Notes: generated by a model not told the origin, from the sequence alone. Shown: positions 18,830 to 30,161, counted from the first letter of the stretch. The stretch: 64,000 nucleotides of DNA from Legionella sp. MW5194 (GCF_016864235.1 NZ_CP045733.1:1-64000); one strand, 5' to 3'. Numbers and translations are program-made.

Positions 18830-19326
18830 TGTTTATGTTTCACAGTGCCGAGATGCTCGGCCTTATCGCAATAGCGCTTGGAATCATGTTGGTCGTCTGG
18901 GCATTACGTAATGAAGGCAACAGTACTGGATTAAGCAAAGTATTTGGATGGCTGATTGTCATTATTGGGATTTTAGGGGAATTATGCAGTTCTTATTACG
19001 CAATTAAATACTGGTATGCAGGCTATTTCCAGATGCCAATGATGTCAGGTGAAGCATTCCTATTTCATGTGGCTCAGATGTTGTCTTTGATTGCTATAGC
19101 GTTTGGTATTATTTTGGTTGTCTGGACTTCACGTCACGAAGGTTTCGGTATTTCGTTGGCAAAAGTTTTTGGTTGGCTCATCGTTCTCTTTGCGATTTTA
19201 GGAATGATTTGTAGTGCTTATTATGCCACTGTGTATTGGCATAAAGGATATATTCAAACGCCTACTGGTATGCCTCTGTTGATGCAACATCAAATACCGA
19301 TGCAGAAACAGTCACCCAATCAATAG
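18826..19326 (+). CDS. Four-helix membrane protein made by internal duplication
   Basis: A 166-residue membrane protein. Residues about 5-72 and 80-147 are clear repeats of each other with an offset of 75: FHSAEMLGLIAIALGI aligns with FHVAQMLSLIAIAFGI, and both halves contain KVFGWLIV followed by CSxYYA. Each half has two hydrophobic helices and a His next to the first. I do not recognise a named family. Last gene of the DUF2933 operon, so a role in metal resistance is inferred from context. Confidence 0.8.
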   Translation: MMFMFHSAEMLGLIAIALGIMLVVWALRNEGNSTGLSKVFGWLIVIIGILGELCSSYYAIKYWYAGYFQMPMMSGEAFLFHVAQMLSLIAIAFGIILVVWTSRHEGFGISLAKVFGWLIVLFAILGMICSAYYATVYWHKGYIQTPTGMPLLMQHQIPMQKQSPNQ

Positions 19327-19333
19327 TCCTGGT

Positions 19334-19362
19334 AAGTGCCATAATAAATTGTTATGGCACTT
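19334..19362. terminator. Bidirectional terminator between convergent operons
   Basis: A perfect 11-bp inverted repeat, AAGTGCCATAA and TTATGGCACTT with a 7-base loop, sits in the gap between the DUF2933 operon (+) and the cytochrome operon (-). The following ATAATTTT gives a short T-rich tract on the + strand. Confidence 0.65.
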
Positions 19363-19391
19363 ATAATTTTCCATTGTAGAGAAGGAGTCCC

Positions 19392-20213
19392 TCAATGATG
19401 CTTATAAAACCCAACTCCTTTAATATCAGTCCACAACGTGGTTTGGTGGCAAAGGAAGCATTGATCGACACGGGCTTCATGCTCATGAGCCACTTTTTTT
19501 GAAATCATATTAAAATGCTCCATATAATGACTGGGTGGCGCTTGGTGGCATTGAGCACAATCCATTGAACTCGGAGATGGGTGCCTAAATTCAGAGAGGC
19601 TCCAATGAGCCGTTTCATGACAAGCAGAACAATCGTCGCCAAATAACTTAAAGTGCTTGTCCTTGTTTTGATGACATGAGGCGCAGCGTAAAGTCAGTTC
19701 TTGAGGTGATGAATGGGGGTTGACCCGTAATGTGGACTTATTGGATTCGTTCTGCGCTAAAAAGAGCATAACTTGATTAATAATCAACTGTTCTTCTTCA
19801 TCATTTGCATTTGAAAAGGCACGAAGTTGCTGAAGTCCTAACGAAACCAAAGCATTGTGATCCATCTGGGTGATACGTGCTGTTCTGCCCTGGTGCTCTC
19901 TATGACATTCAACACAACTGCCTATGTTGGCATGAAAGGAGGTCGGCTGGCGTTTTAACAGAGATTCGTTGTTGGCATGGCAGACGTTACAGTTCGCTGC
20001 CTCAACCCCTTTCACAGGCGTATGACATGCAGTGCAGTTGTGACTTAAAAACGAGTGGGCTTTGGAAAGTTCTCCGGGGCTTGCCATTCTTTGCCACTCC
20101 GCTACGTTCGTCAAACTGCTCACCTCATCTCCATGAGAAGACAGATAATAGGCCATAAAAGACAGTGCCGCGATTACGGTAAGGGCAGCGAGGGTAGCCC
20201 AACTCAGCTTCAT
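19392..20213 (-). CDS. Membrane-anchored heptaheme c-type cytochrome
   Basis: A 273-residue multiheme cytochrome. One N-terminal helix (TLAALTVIAALSFMAYYL) anchors it, with the rest in the periplasm. Seven CxxCH heme-attachment sites are visible: CTACH, CNVCH, CVECH, CASCH, CSACH, CAQCH and CFLCH. The spacing and extra His residues suggest bis-His ligation, as in electron-wire cytochromes. The ATG at 20213 overlaps the stop of the upstream membrane gene (ATGA); a longer frame to 20309 lies inside that gene and is unlikely. It is the last gene of a three-gene electron-transfer operon. Electron acceptor unknown. Confidence 0.88.
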   Translation of the reverse strand: MKLSWATLAALTVIAALSFMAYYLSSHGDEVSSLTNVAEWQRMASPGELSKAHSFLSHNCTACHTPVKGVEAANCNVCHANNESLLKRQPTSFHANIGSCVECHREHQGRTARITQMDHNALVSLGLQQLRAFSNANDEEEQLIINQVMLFLAQNESNKSTLRVNPHSSPQELTLRCASCHQNKDKHFKLFGDDCSACHETAHWSLSEFRHPSPSSMDCAQCHQAPPSHYMEHFNMISKKVAHEHEARVDQCFLCHQTTLWTDIKGVGFYKHH

Positions 20214-20971
20214 TGAAACCACCTTAATCCAAAATAAATTCCAGACCAAACGTGCAAACCCAGCAGAACATACAATACCAGTGCTGTAATAATGTGACAG
20301 GTTAACCATTTTTGAAACAGGCGCTTGAAGTGCTCGTGAAAACGAATGGCGTATTCCAGCTCAGAGATGGCATCTGCTAAACACAAAGCGCGTACTTCTG
20401 CTGACTTGATTAACTGACCATCCAGTGCGGTGTCTTCAAGAAGCCAGGAAAGAAAGCGAGCTGTCATAAGATGTAATTTCCCGATGTTTTGCTTGGGGTG
20501 TGCGCTTGCTTGTAATTCTTGAGCTACGATTTGGTATTGCTGTTGTAATCCCAAGAGGATTGTCTTTTTTTCATCGATTTCCTGAGTCATAAAGCCCATG
20601 AGATAACGGCCAATAAAACCACTGAGCGTGACAATGAGCGTCATAGCAGTCAAAGCAATGCCTAGCGCGCTATTAAATTTATGTCCTGTATGAATCAAGA
20701 CTAAAATCGAGCCGATAATACCTGTGTAAATATGCCACGACAACAGCGTATTCATGGACACATAGTGTGTTACCCAATTTTTCAAAAATGAAATGCGTTT
20801 AACAAAGAGGTAGAGGAGCGGAATCAGCATCAATATCGAGCCACTCACCCCAAACACACCACCCCAAAAACTCCCGGCAAAACGAGAAGACGTATGGACT
20901 GCAAAGCCTAGCCATGTAATAAGCATTAGAAGTACTAACCCCAAAACCATCATACGTCCTTGCGCATTCAT
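20210..20971 (-). CDS. Cytochrome b-like membrane protein
   Basis: A 253-residue membrane protein with about five or six helices. Potential heme-ligand His residues lie in helices: SWHIYTG, LVLIHTGHKF, and a C-terminal pair in LTCHIITALVLYVLLGLHVW. A soluble helical loop (residues about 130-210) contains KRLFQKW at its end. This pattern fits a diheme b-type quinol or electron-transfer subunit, but I do not recognise the exact family. Its ATG overlaps the reductase stop (TAATG) and its stop overlaps the cytochrome c start, so the three proteins are translationally coupled and probably form a complex. Confidence 0.75.
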   Translation of the reverse strand: MNAQGRMMVLGLVLLMLITWLGFAVHTSSRFAGSFWGGVFGVSGSILMLIPLLYLFVKRISFLKNWVTHYVSMNTLLSWHIYTGIIGSILVLIHTGHKFNSALGIALTAMTLIVTLSGFIGRYLMGFMTQEIDEKKTILLGLQQQYQIVAQELQASAHPKQNIGKLHLMTARFLSWLLEDTALDGQLIKSAEVRALCLADAISELEYAIRFHEHFKRLFQKWLTCHIITALVLYVLLGLHVWSGIYFGLRWFQ

Positions 20972-22854
20972 TAAGCATCCACCTCAATGTTTTGAGTCGC
21001 TTTGGCCTGACAGGCTAAGATAAGCCCCTGTTGTTTGTCTTCCTTGGAAAGTGCATCTTCACAAGCCATGGTCACTTCCCCCGACAGCAATTTCACTTTA
21101 CATAACCCACATTGCCCGGTTCGGCACGCATTATCAATCGCTATCCCATTGGCTTCAGCGATTTCAAGAAGGGTACGGTCCGGCAGAATTGGAACCATTT
21201 TTTCGGATTTCCTAAACGAAACCATCGCACGGGTATCGGCTTTGATGAAGTCTTCTTGGACTATTTCTGGTTTCTTTTCTGGTCCAAATGCTTCTGTTAG
21301 AATCAAATCAGCGGGCACGTTAAGCTCTTTTAAGATACCAAGGATAGCTTCCATCATCGCAGGAGGACCACAAACGTGGATACGATGAGAGGCAATATCA
21401 GGGACAAGATGGCTGATGATATTCTTGGTAAATAGGCCTTGTAACCCCATCCAAACGGTTCCCTCTGAACGCAGCATCGACGCATACACATGGAGATTCA
21501 GGTATCTTTCTTGAAGTTGCTCTAATTCTTCGCGAAAGATAAACTCACTCGTCGTGCGACAACAATACAGCAAATAAATGTCATTGTGCCATCCAATATC
21601 GGTGAGATAGCGGATGATACTCATCATGGGGGTAATGCCGACCCCGCCACAAATCAGTACAATGCTCTTTGCCTCTTCCCCAGTAAAAGTAAATTTACCA
21701 TTAGGTCCCATCACCTCCAGTAAATCCCCTTCCTTAATTTCGTCATGCAAATAACGGGAAAACACGCCTTGTTCTTCCCGCTTGACCGTGATGGCACAAT
21801 AATGCAATTGGGTTGGGGTGGACGCCATGGTGTAACTGCGTCTTATCGTTTTACCATTAATTAAGGCGGTGAGCGTAATGAACTGGCCAGGATAATAGGT
21901 AAATGGCAAAGCCACCTCATGGGTTGATGCCAAATGATACGTTTTGATTCCTGGTGCTTCTTGAAAGATACGGCAAACACGAAGTTGTCCTTCCCATTTC
22001 TCTTCCGGTTCGGTGAGCGATCTCATGACCGGAAATTGGGGGACTGGACATTTATGCGCGGGGCAGGTAGGAGGGGTAGTTGGGGCTGTTTCTGATGGCA
22101 CTTTAGAAGCTTGAGAGGATTTAATGGGCTCCACTGATGTTAAGGAAGGGGTTGGTTCAGGTGTTTTTGAGAATTGGGGTGAGGTATCCAAAGGAGCAGC
22201 CGTATTTTGTTGGATTAAGCGATCGAGCAAAGCAGCCGCTCTTCTCATTTTGAAAAAATACATCCAAATCATGACCAAAAAAAACAGAGCAAATAGCGCA
22301 ATAATCGTTAAATGAAAAAAAGGCCCCCCTAAGACATTCTCGGCTTGCGGACTAGTTGGAAGAAGATTCATTTCTCGTTTAAACCACTGCAAGGCGATGT
22401 CGCTTGGATTTTTTCCTTCAGAAAGGGCGCGAAGTGCGGCCAGTGCACTCTCATATTGCGCAATCCCTTCTCGTAATTTCTCTAAAGCTTCCTGCATTTT
22501 AGCGTAATTGTTAGTGCTGGATGCCAACAAAAGCTCGTTAAGCCCACCTTTCATGAGCGCGATGCCTGAGGTGATGCGCTGGTGTGCCTTTTGTTGAATT
22601 TCAAGGCGTTTTTCAGGGGATAATGTGGGTAAACTCATTAAAGAAGGGTAAAGCTCCTTAGAGGGAGTCCCTATATTTTTCATCATGCCACTCATTCCCT
22701 CGCCTTCTTTCTCCTTTTCTCCTGGATGATGTGCGGCATGCTCATCCGCTGTGGGTTGTGCAAAGGAAACAGAGGCCATCGCCAACAGGAAAGAAATGGA
22801 TAATGTTCGAACCCATCGAAGTAAGGTAAACTTTTTAGTGTATTGAAACAGCAT
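20971..22854 (-). CDS. Membrane-bound flavin/[2Fe-2S] oxidoreductase
   Basis: A 627-residue protein in three parts. Residues 1-32 are a signal or anchor, followed by a periplasmic helical domain (about 35-165) with HHPGEKEKEGEGMSGMMK. A transmembrane helix lies near 170-195 (LTIIALFALFFLVMIWMYFF). The cytoplasmic part is a ferredoxin-NADP reductase module: FAD motif RRSYTMAS, NAD(P)-binding GGVGITPMMS and CGPPAMM. It ends in a plant-type [2Fe-2S] ferredoxin with ACRTGQCGLC and a fourth Cys in LILAC. It should take electrons from NAD(P)H and pass them to the adjacent b-type and heptaheme cytochromes. The ATG at 22854 has GGAGAGAAAGG directly upstream; a GTG at 22875 is less likely. Confidence 0.88.
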   Translation of the reverse strand: MLFQYTKKFTLLRWVRTLSISFLLAMASVSFAQPTADEHAAHHPGEKEKEGEGMSGMMKNIGTPSKELYPSLMSLPTLSPEKRLEIQQKAHQRITSGIALMKGGLNELLLASSTNNYAKMQEALEKLREGIAQYESALAALRALSEGKNPSDIALQWFKREMNLLPTSPQAENVLGGPFFHLTIIALFALFFLVMIWMYFFKMRRAAALLDRLIQQNTAAPLDTSPQFSKTPEPTPSLTSVEPIKSSQASKVPSETAPTTPPTCPAHKCPVPQFPVMRSLTEPEEKWEGQLRVCRIFQEAPGIKTYHLASTHEVALPFTYYPGQFITLTALINGKTIRRSYTMASTPTQLHYCAITVKREEQGVFSRYLHDEIKEGDLLEVMGPNGKFTFTGEEAKSIVLICGGVGITPMMSIIRYLTDIGWHNDIYLLYCCRTTSEFIFREELEQLQERYLNLHVYASMLRSEGTVWMGLQGLFTKNIISHLVPDIASHRIHVCGPPAMMEAILGILKELNVPADLILTEAFGPEKKPEIVQEDFIKADTRAMVSFRKSEKMVPILPDRTLLEIAEANGIAIDNACRTGQCGLCKVKLLSGEVTMACEDALSKEDKQQGLILACQAKATQNIEVDA

Positions 22855-23067
22855 CCTTTCTCTCCAAAAGCTCACTTAACATGACGATTCAAAAAATGGT
22901 TAAAGTGGAGCAGTCTGCACGAGTGTTTTCCCGCCTCATATGAGTTTATTCACTATTCTGTAACCGATTTCCAATCACTCGAAAGGGATGACTACGAATT
23001 TATAGAAAATTCATTTCATTGATTAGAAACCCAGTCCAATCAGTATATTATAGTTTACCTTGTCTTT

Positions 23068-23937
23068 CTATGTGAGCTCATGACCAATAATCGCTTCGGC
23101 GCTTTGTACAATATTCTGAATTTCTTCGGTAATTTCTTCTTGGCGCAGTAAATTGAGACGATGGTTTAATGCATTTTTTTTATTTTCTAAGCGATCTAAT
23201 GCCTGGTTTAAGTGAAACAGTCTTTGATGATTCTCCGCAAAAAACGATTGATATAAAATCGAATAACACATGGCCAGTAAATAATGCTCCACCAAGTCAG
23301 CGAAAAACTGGTCTTTGGAACCATTCAAAACGGGTGGCACAGAAAAATAAGGCGCAGGACTTGTATCCAACTCTTTAAAGGGTTGCCAGGTTTTTGCTTG
23401 AATTTGATTGTGCTCTTCCTCATTGAAGAGAATAGTCCATTGCCAAGAATGCCATGTCTTATTTCTTTGCAATAAGGCTTTTTCTAATGTTTGTAACACG
23501 TTTGAAATCACGTCTGGGATTTCTTCAATGGCATTGGGTCCATCGATTGTTGCTATGACACGAGGGTCATTAGGCATTTTTAATGCCAGTTTATGCCCTA
23601 CAAGAATGAGTGCTGGTTCCAATTCAGAATGGTGCTCTTTGTGCACGTCTAACTGATGAAGCACATTATCATTAAAAGAACCACAAAAGCCGCGTTCTGA
23701 GCCAATAAGAATAGAAACTAAGGGAGGATTTTCTTGTTGATTCATGGGGGGCATGGGATAGAAACTTAAAAAATCATGACTCACCTCACTAATGGTTTTA
23801 ATGACGTTGTCCTGCATGGAAAGACATTGAGTGATTTTGCCCAGTTCAATTAAAGAAAGATTTTTCATGGCCGTCATAATGTGGCCAATTTCTTCTAAAG
23901 TATGAAGATGTTCTTTGAGTTTGGTTCGTTTCGTCAT
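23068..23937 (-). CDS. atpG: N-type ATPase gamma subunit
   Basis: Central-shaft subunit of the alternative F-type (N-) ATPase, 289 residues. The N-terminal helix LHTLEEIGHIMTAMKNLSL corresponds to the conserved ITKAMKMVA region, and the C-terminal helix EEITEEIQNIVQSAEAI to the other half of the coiled coil; GSERGFCGSFN is the conserved GSDRGLCG motif. It is the last gene of the operon, which is the normal position in the N-ATPase order D-C-Q-R-B-E-F-A-G. Confidence 0.9.
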   Translation of the reverse strand: MTKRTKLKEHLHTLEEIGHIMTAMKNLSLIELGKITQCLSMQDNVIKTISEVSHDFLSFYPMPPMNQQENPPLVSILIGSERGFCGSFNDNVLHQLDVHKEHHSELEPALILVGHKLALKMPNDPRVIATIDGPNAIEEIPDVISNVLQTLEKALLQRNKTWHSWQWTILFNEEEHNQIQAKTWQPFKELDTSPAPYFSVPPVLNGSKDQFFADLVEHYLLAMCYSILYQSFFAENHQRLFHLNQALDRLENKKNALNHRLNLLRQEEITEEIQNIVQSAEAIIGHELT

Positions 23938-23994
23938 GATACCATCCGGGTATTAAGTGATACTCATTGCTTTGGAGTGGATAATGAGTCCGTT

Positions 23995-25467
23995 CTATGC
24001 CATTAGCCATTCTTTTATCGCTTTTTCCCATTGTTCTCGTGGGTTTCCCAAGGATAAAGTGCTCTGTTTTATTTCTCCCTCTATTTTTTTGAGAATTTTG
24101 GGGATGTCTTCTAAATTCAATTCGTCAAAGAAACCCTCATTGTAAGCAATTAGCCATGCGAGTTGAAATTCAATGGGTAGTGGTGAAAAACGTTCTTGTT
24201 TTAGAATTTCTCTTAAAATTCTCCCTTTTTGAATCTGCTTTTGCATTTTGGCATCCAGTTTCGCCCCAAAGCGGGTGAACAGTTCCAAATCAAGAAATTG
24301 CAGGTAATCAAGTTTCATTCGACCGGATTCTTTTTTAATTTGTGGATGCTGCGCTTTACCACCGACTCGTGAGACCGATTTGGTGATATCAATGGCGGGA
24401 AGAAATCCAGAAGAGAATAAGGATTCATCAAAAAAGATTTGCCCATCGGTGATGGAGATGAGATTCGTTGGAATATAAGTAGCCATTTCACCTTCTTTGG
24501 TTTCAATAATAGGCAACGCGGTCATACTGCCGCCGCCCATAGCAGGGGAAAGACAGGTGGAGCGCTCTAATAAACGGGAATGCAGATAAAAAATGTCCGC
24601 AGGAAATGCCTCACGTCCAGGAGGTCTACGCAGTAAAAGGGACAGTTCACGATAACTATTGGCATGAGCACTCAAATCATCATAGACCACCAGGGTATCT
24701 AAGCCCTTTTTCATCCAGTGCTCGGCAATGGCGCACCCTGCAAAAGGAGCTAGATAAAGTAATCCTGGTAAGGCCGTCGCTTGGGCCACCACAACAGTCG
24801 TATAGTCCAAGGCATTGGCTTCTTTTAATAATTGAATGGTAGAGCTTACTGTAGAACGTTTTTGGCCAATCAACACATAGACACAATACACATTTTTATC
24901 TTTTTGATTCATCACAATGTCAAGGGCTAAAGCACTTTTACCAAGCCCATTATCCCCAATCAGTAACTCCCTTTGTCCTTTTCCGATGGGAATTAGATTA
25001 TCAAGCATCTTATTTCCCGTGTACAATGGTCGATTCACAAAGTCGCGGTGAAGAATAGGTGGGGACAGCCTATCCAGTAATCCTTGTTCTTCATGGGGCG
25101 GAATCTCACCGCCGTCTAATGGATGGCCTAGAGGATCAATCACCCGCCCAAGCAGTTTATCGCCTACTGGAATACTCAATACGCGTTTCAGAGGAAAAAT
25201 AGGGGTGCCTGCCTTTAATTTTTTGGTTTGTACCAGCATCACAGCGCCAACCAGATCTTCGGTGAGATGGAACACCATGGCAATACAGCACTCATCTTCT
25301 GAAATAAGAATTTCATCGATGGCAGCCCTTGGTAAGCCCTTAATCCAGATAATCCCATCTCCAACAGAAACCACCCGCCCTTGTTCGGATACCTTGATTT
25401 GAAATTGATAGCGCTCAAGGCGTTGTCGTTGCTTCTCAAGAAAAGAAGGGGTGTTAGGCCAATTCAT
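23995..25467 (-). CDS. atpA: N-type ATPase alpha subunit
   Basis: Non-catalytic nucleotide-binding F1 subunit, 490 residues, slightly shorter than housekeeping alpha chains. The P-loop reads GDNGLGKS (usually GDRQTGKT) near residue 165, and the arginine-finger motif [10 protein letters not shown] is present near 365. The gene overlaps the b-subunit gene by 14 bases and is followed by gamma after 57 bases. No delta-subunit gene precedes it, which is characteristic of N-ATPases. Confidence 0.92.
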   Translation of the reverse strand: MNWPNTPSFLEKQRQRLERYQFQIKVSEQGRVVSVGDGIIWIKGLPRAAIDEILISEDECCIAMVFHLTEDLVGAVMLVQTKKLKAGTPIFPLKRVLSIPVGDKLLGRVIDPLGHPLDGGEIPPHEEQGLLDRLSPPILHRDFVNRPLYTGNKMLDNLIPIGKGQRELLIGDNGLGKSALALDIVMNQKDKNVYCVYVLIGQKRSTVSSTIQLLKEANALDYTTVVVAQATALPGLLYLAPFAGCAIAEHWMKKGLDTLVVYDDLSAHANSYRELSLLLRRPPGREAFPADIFYLHSRLLERSTCLSPAMGGGSMTALPIIETKEGEMATYIPTNLISITDGQIFFDESLFSSGFLPAIDITKSVSRVGGKAQHPQIKKESGRMKLDYLQFLDLELFTRFGAKLDAKMQKQIQKGRILREILKQERFSPLPIEFQLAWLIAYNEGFFDELNLEDIPKILKKIEGEIKQSTLSLGNPREQWEKAIKEWLMA

Positions 25468-26197
25468 TTTTTGTCTCTGTAAAGAATTTTAATTCATCAC
25501 GAAGATTGGCTTGCAAGCACATGGGGCCCATTTGCAGGGTTAATCCCGCGAGAAGCTTTGGATTTTCCGTGAAACAGACGGTAAGTTTTTTAGGCGACAA
25601 TTGTTCAATGACTTGCAAGAGATCCTGTTTCTGATGTTCTTGGATGGGGTAGGCCGTTTGTATCGAAATGGTTTCTTCTTCCGGCACAGTATTGAGCCAT
25701 TGCCATTGTTCTACCGGAAAATGATTCAGATCCTCAATGGTTTTTTTAATGATGTTCTCTTCAAGATGGGCATCCGCAAAAGGCATTAACAATTTTTCAG
25801 CAAATTTCCCAGCCAATAGAAACGCTTCCTTGGCATTGTTTTCAATGGTGGCTGCGGCTTTTTGCATTTCATGGGAAAAAACCTGCTCTTTTTCTTGACG
25901 CAATTGTTTTTCAAACCGGAGTCTTTCTTCTGATTTCCATTGCTCCATCGCCTCATGCCACTCGTTTTGTAGGGTCGCTTTCTCTTGTTGCCAATCGGCA
26001 AGGCGATGTTCATAGGTTGTTTGCAATTGCGTTGCTTGCCTGTGCAGTGTTTGTGCAGTCTCTAATTGTTCTTGCACTCTTTTTTTTCGTTCTAATATGG
26101 TTTTTTGTATGGGCTCATAAAGAAAGCGTTTCAAAATCCAAATGAGAATAAGAAAATTAATGAGTTCTAATGAAAAAGTGGTCCAAGAGAGTTCCAT
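25454..26197 (-). CDS. atpF: N-type ATPase b subunit
   Basis: Peripheral stalk subunit, 247 residues, much longer than the ~156-residue E. coli b chain. One N-terminal membrane helix ([21 protein letters not shown]) is followed by a long charged coiled coil. A C-terminal globular part (about 150-247) resembles the delta subunit region, which would explain why the operon has no separate delta gene. Six bases separate it from the c-subunit gene. Confidence 0.88.
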   Translation of the reverse strand: MELSWTTFSLELINFLILIWILKRFLYEPIQKTILERKKRVQEQLETAQTLHRQATQLQTTYEHRLADWQQEKATLQNEWHEAMEQWKSEERLRFEKQLRQEKEQVFSHEMQKAAATIENNAKEAFLLAGKFAEKLLMPFADAHLEENIIKKTIEDLNHFPVEQWQWLNTVPEEETISIQTAYPIQEHQKQDLLQVIEQLSPKKLTVCFTENPKLLAGLTLQMGPMCLQANLRDELKFFTETKNELA

Positions 26198-26202
26198 TGG
26201 TT

Positions 26203-26478
26203 TTATCCCTGTTGCGTTACAAAATAAGACAATAATGGATTTCTAAAGAGGATAATCAAAACAATCACCAAACAATAAATGGCTAACGACTCGATCATGG
26301 CCAAACCAATAAATAAGGTTCTGGTGATGGATTTTTCGGCTTCAGGTTGCCTTGCCAAAGCATCTAAGGCGTGACTAATCGCGCGCCCCATGGCCAGAGC
26401 TGGCCCTATAGTTCCTATGGCAATGGCTATTGCTGCAATAACGGTTGACGCTAAACTAAACCAACTTATGTCATTCAT
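26203..26478 (-). CDS. atpE: N-type ATPase c subunit (rotor ring)
   Basis: A 91-residue two-helix proteolipid with the RQPEAEK polar loop and the ion-carrying Glu in helix 2 (AMIESLAIY). Aligned by eye to the Na+-binding Ilyobacter c subunit, the Ser after Glu is kept, but the helix-1 Gln ligand is Met here and the Thr following Ser is Leu. This argues against a complete classical Na+ site and makes proton coupling plausible; the assignment rests on manual alignment. Start overlaps the a-subunit stop by four bases. Confidence 0.9.
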   Translation of the reverse strand: MNDISWFSLASTVIAAIAIAIGTIGPALAMGRAISHALDALARQPEAEKSITRTLFIGLAMIESLAIYCLVIVLIILFRNPLLSYFVTQQG

Positions 26479-27167
26479 AACGATTCTCCTTGGCTTTTAA
26501 GCTCATGGGCTTGAATGCCCCCAGCAATGTAAATTAAGGCCAGCATGCCAAAAATATACGCTTGGATGATGGCTTCAATAATATGTAAAATGAGTATTGG
26601 AATAGGAACTAAAAATCCGGCAATCATGAGGACAATCAGGGCGGTTAATTGCAAGCTCATGATATTACCAAACAAGCGGACGGCCAATGCTAAGGTTCGA
26701 GAGATTTCGCTGATTAAATGAAAAGGCAATAAAAAAGGAGTTGGCTTAATATAATGTTTCAAATACTCTCGCCACCCCTCGGCACGAATTCCAAACCAGT
26801 GTACCGATAAAAAAGTTATTATCGCAAGGGATGCCGTCACCGATAAATCCGCCGTTGGTGAATAAAATCCCGGGATAACACCGATTAAATTGGAAACAAG
26901 GATAAAAATCCACAAGGTGGCTACAAAAGGAAATATCAACTCAACGTGGTTGGGCAATACTTCTTTTATCGCATCGTACATGGTGCTCAAAACACCCTCC
27001 CAAAGGAGTTGGTACGTGCTTGGCTGTAGGAGAGAGCATTTGTAAGTGGTACTCCATGCCATGATGAATAAGGAGATCATAATGAACCACGTGGTTAAGA
27101 CGCTTTGTGTGATGGGTAATCCACCGATTGAAAAGGCAAAATGCGCTAAGAATCCTTCTTCTCCCAC
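26475..27167 (-). CDS. atpB: N-type ATPase a subunit
   Basis: Ion-channel subunit of Fo, 230 residues and about five or six helices. The essential Arg is in LALAVRLFGNIMS near residue 175. The GTG start has AAGGACTAACC upstream, inside the end of atpQ; only two bases separate the genes. In most N-ATPase operons atpR lies between atpQ and atpB, and here there is no room for it. Confidence 0.9.
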   Translation of the reverse strand: MGEEGFLAHFAFSIGGLPITQSVLTTWFIMISLFIMAWSTTYKCSLLQPSTYQLLWEGVLSTMYDAIKEVLPNHVELIFPFVATLWIFILVSNLIGVIPGFYSPTADLSVTASLAIITFLSVHWFGIRAEGWREYLKHYIKPTPFLLPFHLISEISRTLALAVRLFGNIMSLQLTALIVLMIAGFLVPIPILILHIIEAIIQAYIFGMLALIYIAGGIQAHELKSQGESL

Positions 27168-27169
27168 GG

Positions 27170-27448
27170 TTAGTCCTTAATTAAAAGATACACGTTAATG
27201 GCACCAATAATCACCCCAAGGAGGATTAAATTGATGGTCCAACTCATGGAATACCCTTTTATTTTCTCATCGAGCCAAACCCCGAGATAGGCTCCTGCAA
27301 TGATGGGTAACACAAAAACAAAGCCTAAAGTACCCAGGTAAACTGTTTGGGCTAATAACGTTGATTTTCCCTTTTTAGCTTTATTGATTTTGCGGACGTT
27401 TCGTTTCACTTGTTGTTCCAGTTCCTTGTTTGAATTTTTAAATTCCAT
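27170..27448 (-). CDS. atpQ: AtpQ/AtpI-like N-ATPase accessory protein
   Basis: A 92-residue protein with a charged N-terminus and two membrane helices joined by GAYLGVWLDEKIKG, the ATPase gene 1 (AtpI/AtpQ) signature. Proteins of this type help assemble the rotor ring and may carry Mg2+. It overlaps the epsilon gene by 11 bases. Based on sequence I call it AtpQ rather than AtpR. Confidence 0.82.
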   Translation of the reverse strand: MEFKNSNKELEQQVKRNVRKINKAKKGKSTLLAQTVYLGTLGFVFVLPIIAGAYLGVWLDEKIKGYSMSWTINLILLGVIIGAINVYLLIKD

Positions 27449-27848
27449 AGCTGTTCTGCCGGTTTAATTCCCATAAACGCTTTAACATTTCTTCATCCAA
27501 ACGATGCACGCTTTCTTTAGTGCGCAATAGATTGTTTTCTTCCCAATGTAATTCTTCCGCCAGGACCCTTTGTATGGCTTGGTATTCTTTATGGCGCACA
27601 TAATGTCGTGTCGCAATATGCAATTGATTGTCAATGAAATAAACCACGGCACCTGGCAATGCTAAGTATTCCGTCTCTTGATTTTCATCACGAAACCAGG
27701 CCAAGCCGAATTTTAAGCACGTCATCATTCGGCTATGATGAGCTAAAATTCCAAATTGCCCAGAAGCATCCTCACCCACAAAACTGATGACCTTATCGAT
27801 TTTTTCATATTGTGTGGCACTCTTAAGATGGATAGTAAAAAGCTCCAT
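27438..27848 (-). CDS. atpC: N-type ATPase epsilon subunit
   Basis: F1 epsilon subunit, 136 residues. The N-terminal beta-sandwich includes FGILAHHSRMMTCL, the counterpart of the conserved GHAP motif region, followed by a C-terminal helical part (LWEENNLLRTKESVHRLDEE region). It lies 8 bases after atpD. Placement of atpC directly after atpD at the operon head is typical of N-ATPases. Confidence 0.88.
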   Translation of the reverse strand: MELFTIHLKSATQYEKIDKVISFVGEDASGQFGILAHHSRMMTCLKFGLAWFRDENQETEYLALPGAVVYFIDNQLHIATRHYVRHKEYQAIQRVLAEELHWEENNLLRTKESVHRLDEEMLKRLWELNRQNSYGI

Positions 27849-27856
27849 GTCCGTCG

Positions 27857-29616
<1,760 letters not shown>

Positions 29617-30057
29617 TTATTGGTTTTTCATCATGGGACATCCCATCATTTGCCTATCCATCATCATCTGCATCATTTGCGTCATCATTTGCATCATTTT
29701 CATACGTTGATCCATCATCTCGGGTTGTTTTGCTGTATCATCGTGCATACTTTGCATCATCTTCATGCCTTTTTGCATGGTGTGCATGCCTTCTTCCATC
29801 ATGGGCATTTGTGTTTGCATCAACGATTTCTTTTCTTCCGTTGTTTTTGCATTCATAAGCTTATCATGCATCTCCTGCATTTGTTTTAGTGCTTCTTGCA
29901 TTTGCTTCATTTCGTCTTGCAGTTGGGTTGACTGCTGATTAGAGCTTTGCATTCCCATATTATTCATTTGAGAACCAGAAGGCATATCTTCTGCGAAGAG
30001 TGGCGTGGCAACCAAGCTGCAAGCGGCCAATAAAATGAACGCATTCCTTTTTAACAT
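29617..30057 (-). CDS. Met-rich periplasmic protein
   Basis: A 146-residue secreted protein with a clear signal peptide (FILLAACSLVATPLFA). About a quarter of all residues are methionine by my count, in clusters such as MQMMTQMMQMMMDRQMMGC and MQKGMKMMQSMH, with a single Cys (GCPMM) and scattered His. Met-rich helices of this type bind Cu(I) or Ag(I) in the periplasm. ATG with AAGGAGATTTCATT upstream. Standing apart between the N-ATPase and a small lipoprotein, it is likely a copper buffer; no named family recognised. Confidence 0.85.
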   Translation of the reverse strand: MLKRNAFILLAACSLVATPLFAEDMPSGSQMNNMGMQSSNQQSTQLQDEMKQMQEALKQMQEMHDKLMNAKTTEEKKSLMQTQMPMMEEGMHTMQKGMKMMQSMHDDTAKQPEMMDQRMKMMQMMTQMMQMMMDRQMMGCPMMKNQ

Positions 30058-30161
30058 AATGAAATCTCCTTATTATTTTTTCAATGAATTGTTTGGACTG
30101 AACATCCTACTATAGCACTACATGAACAGGGGATGAAAAGCAAAAAACATACTTGTTCATG

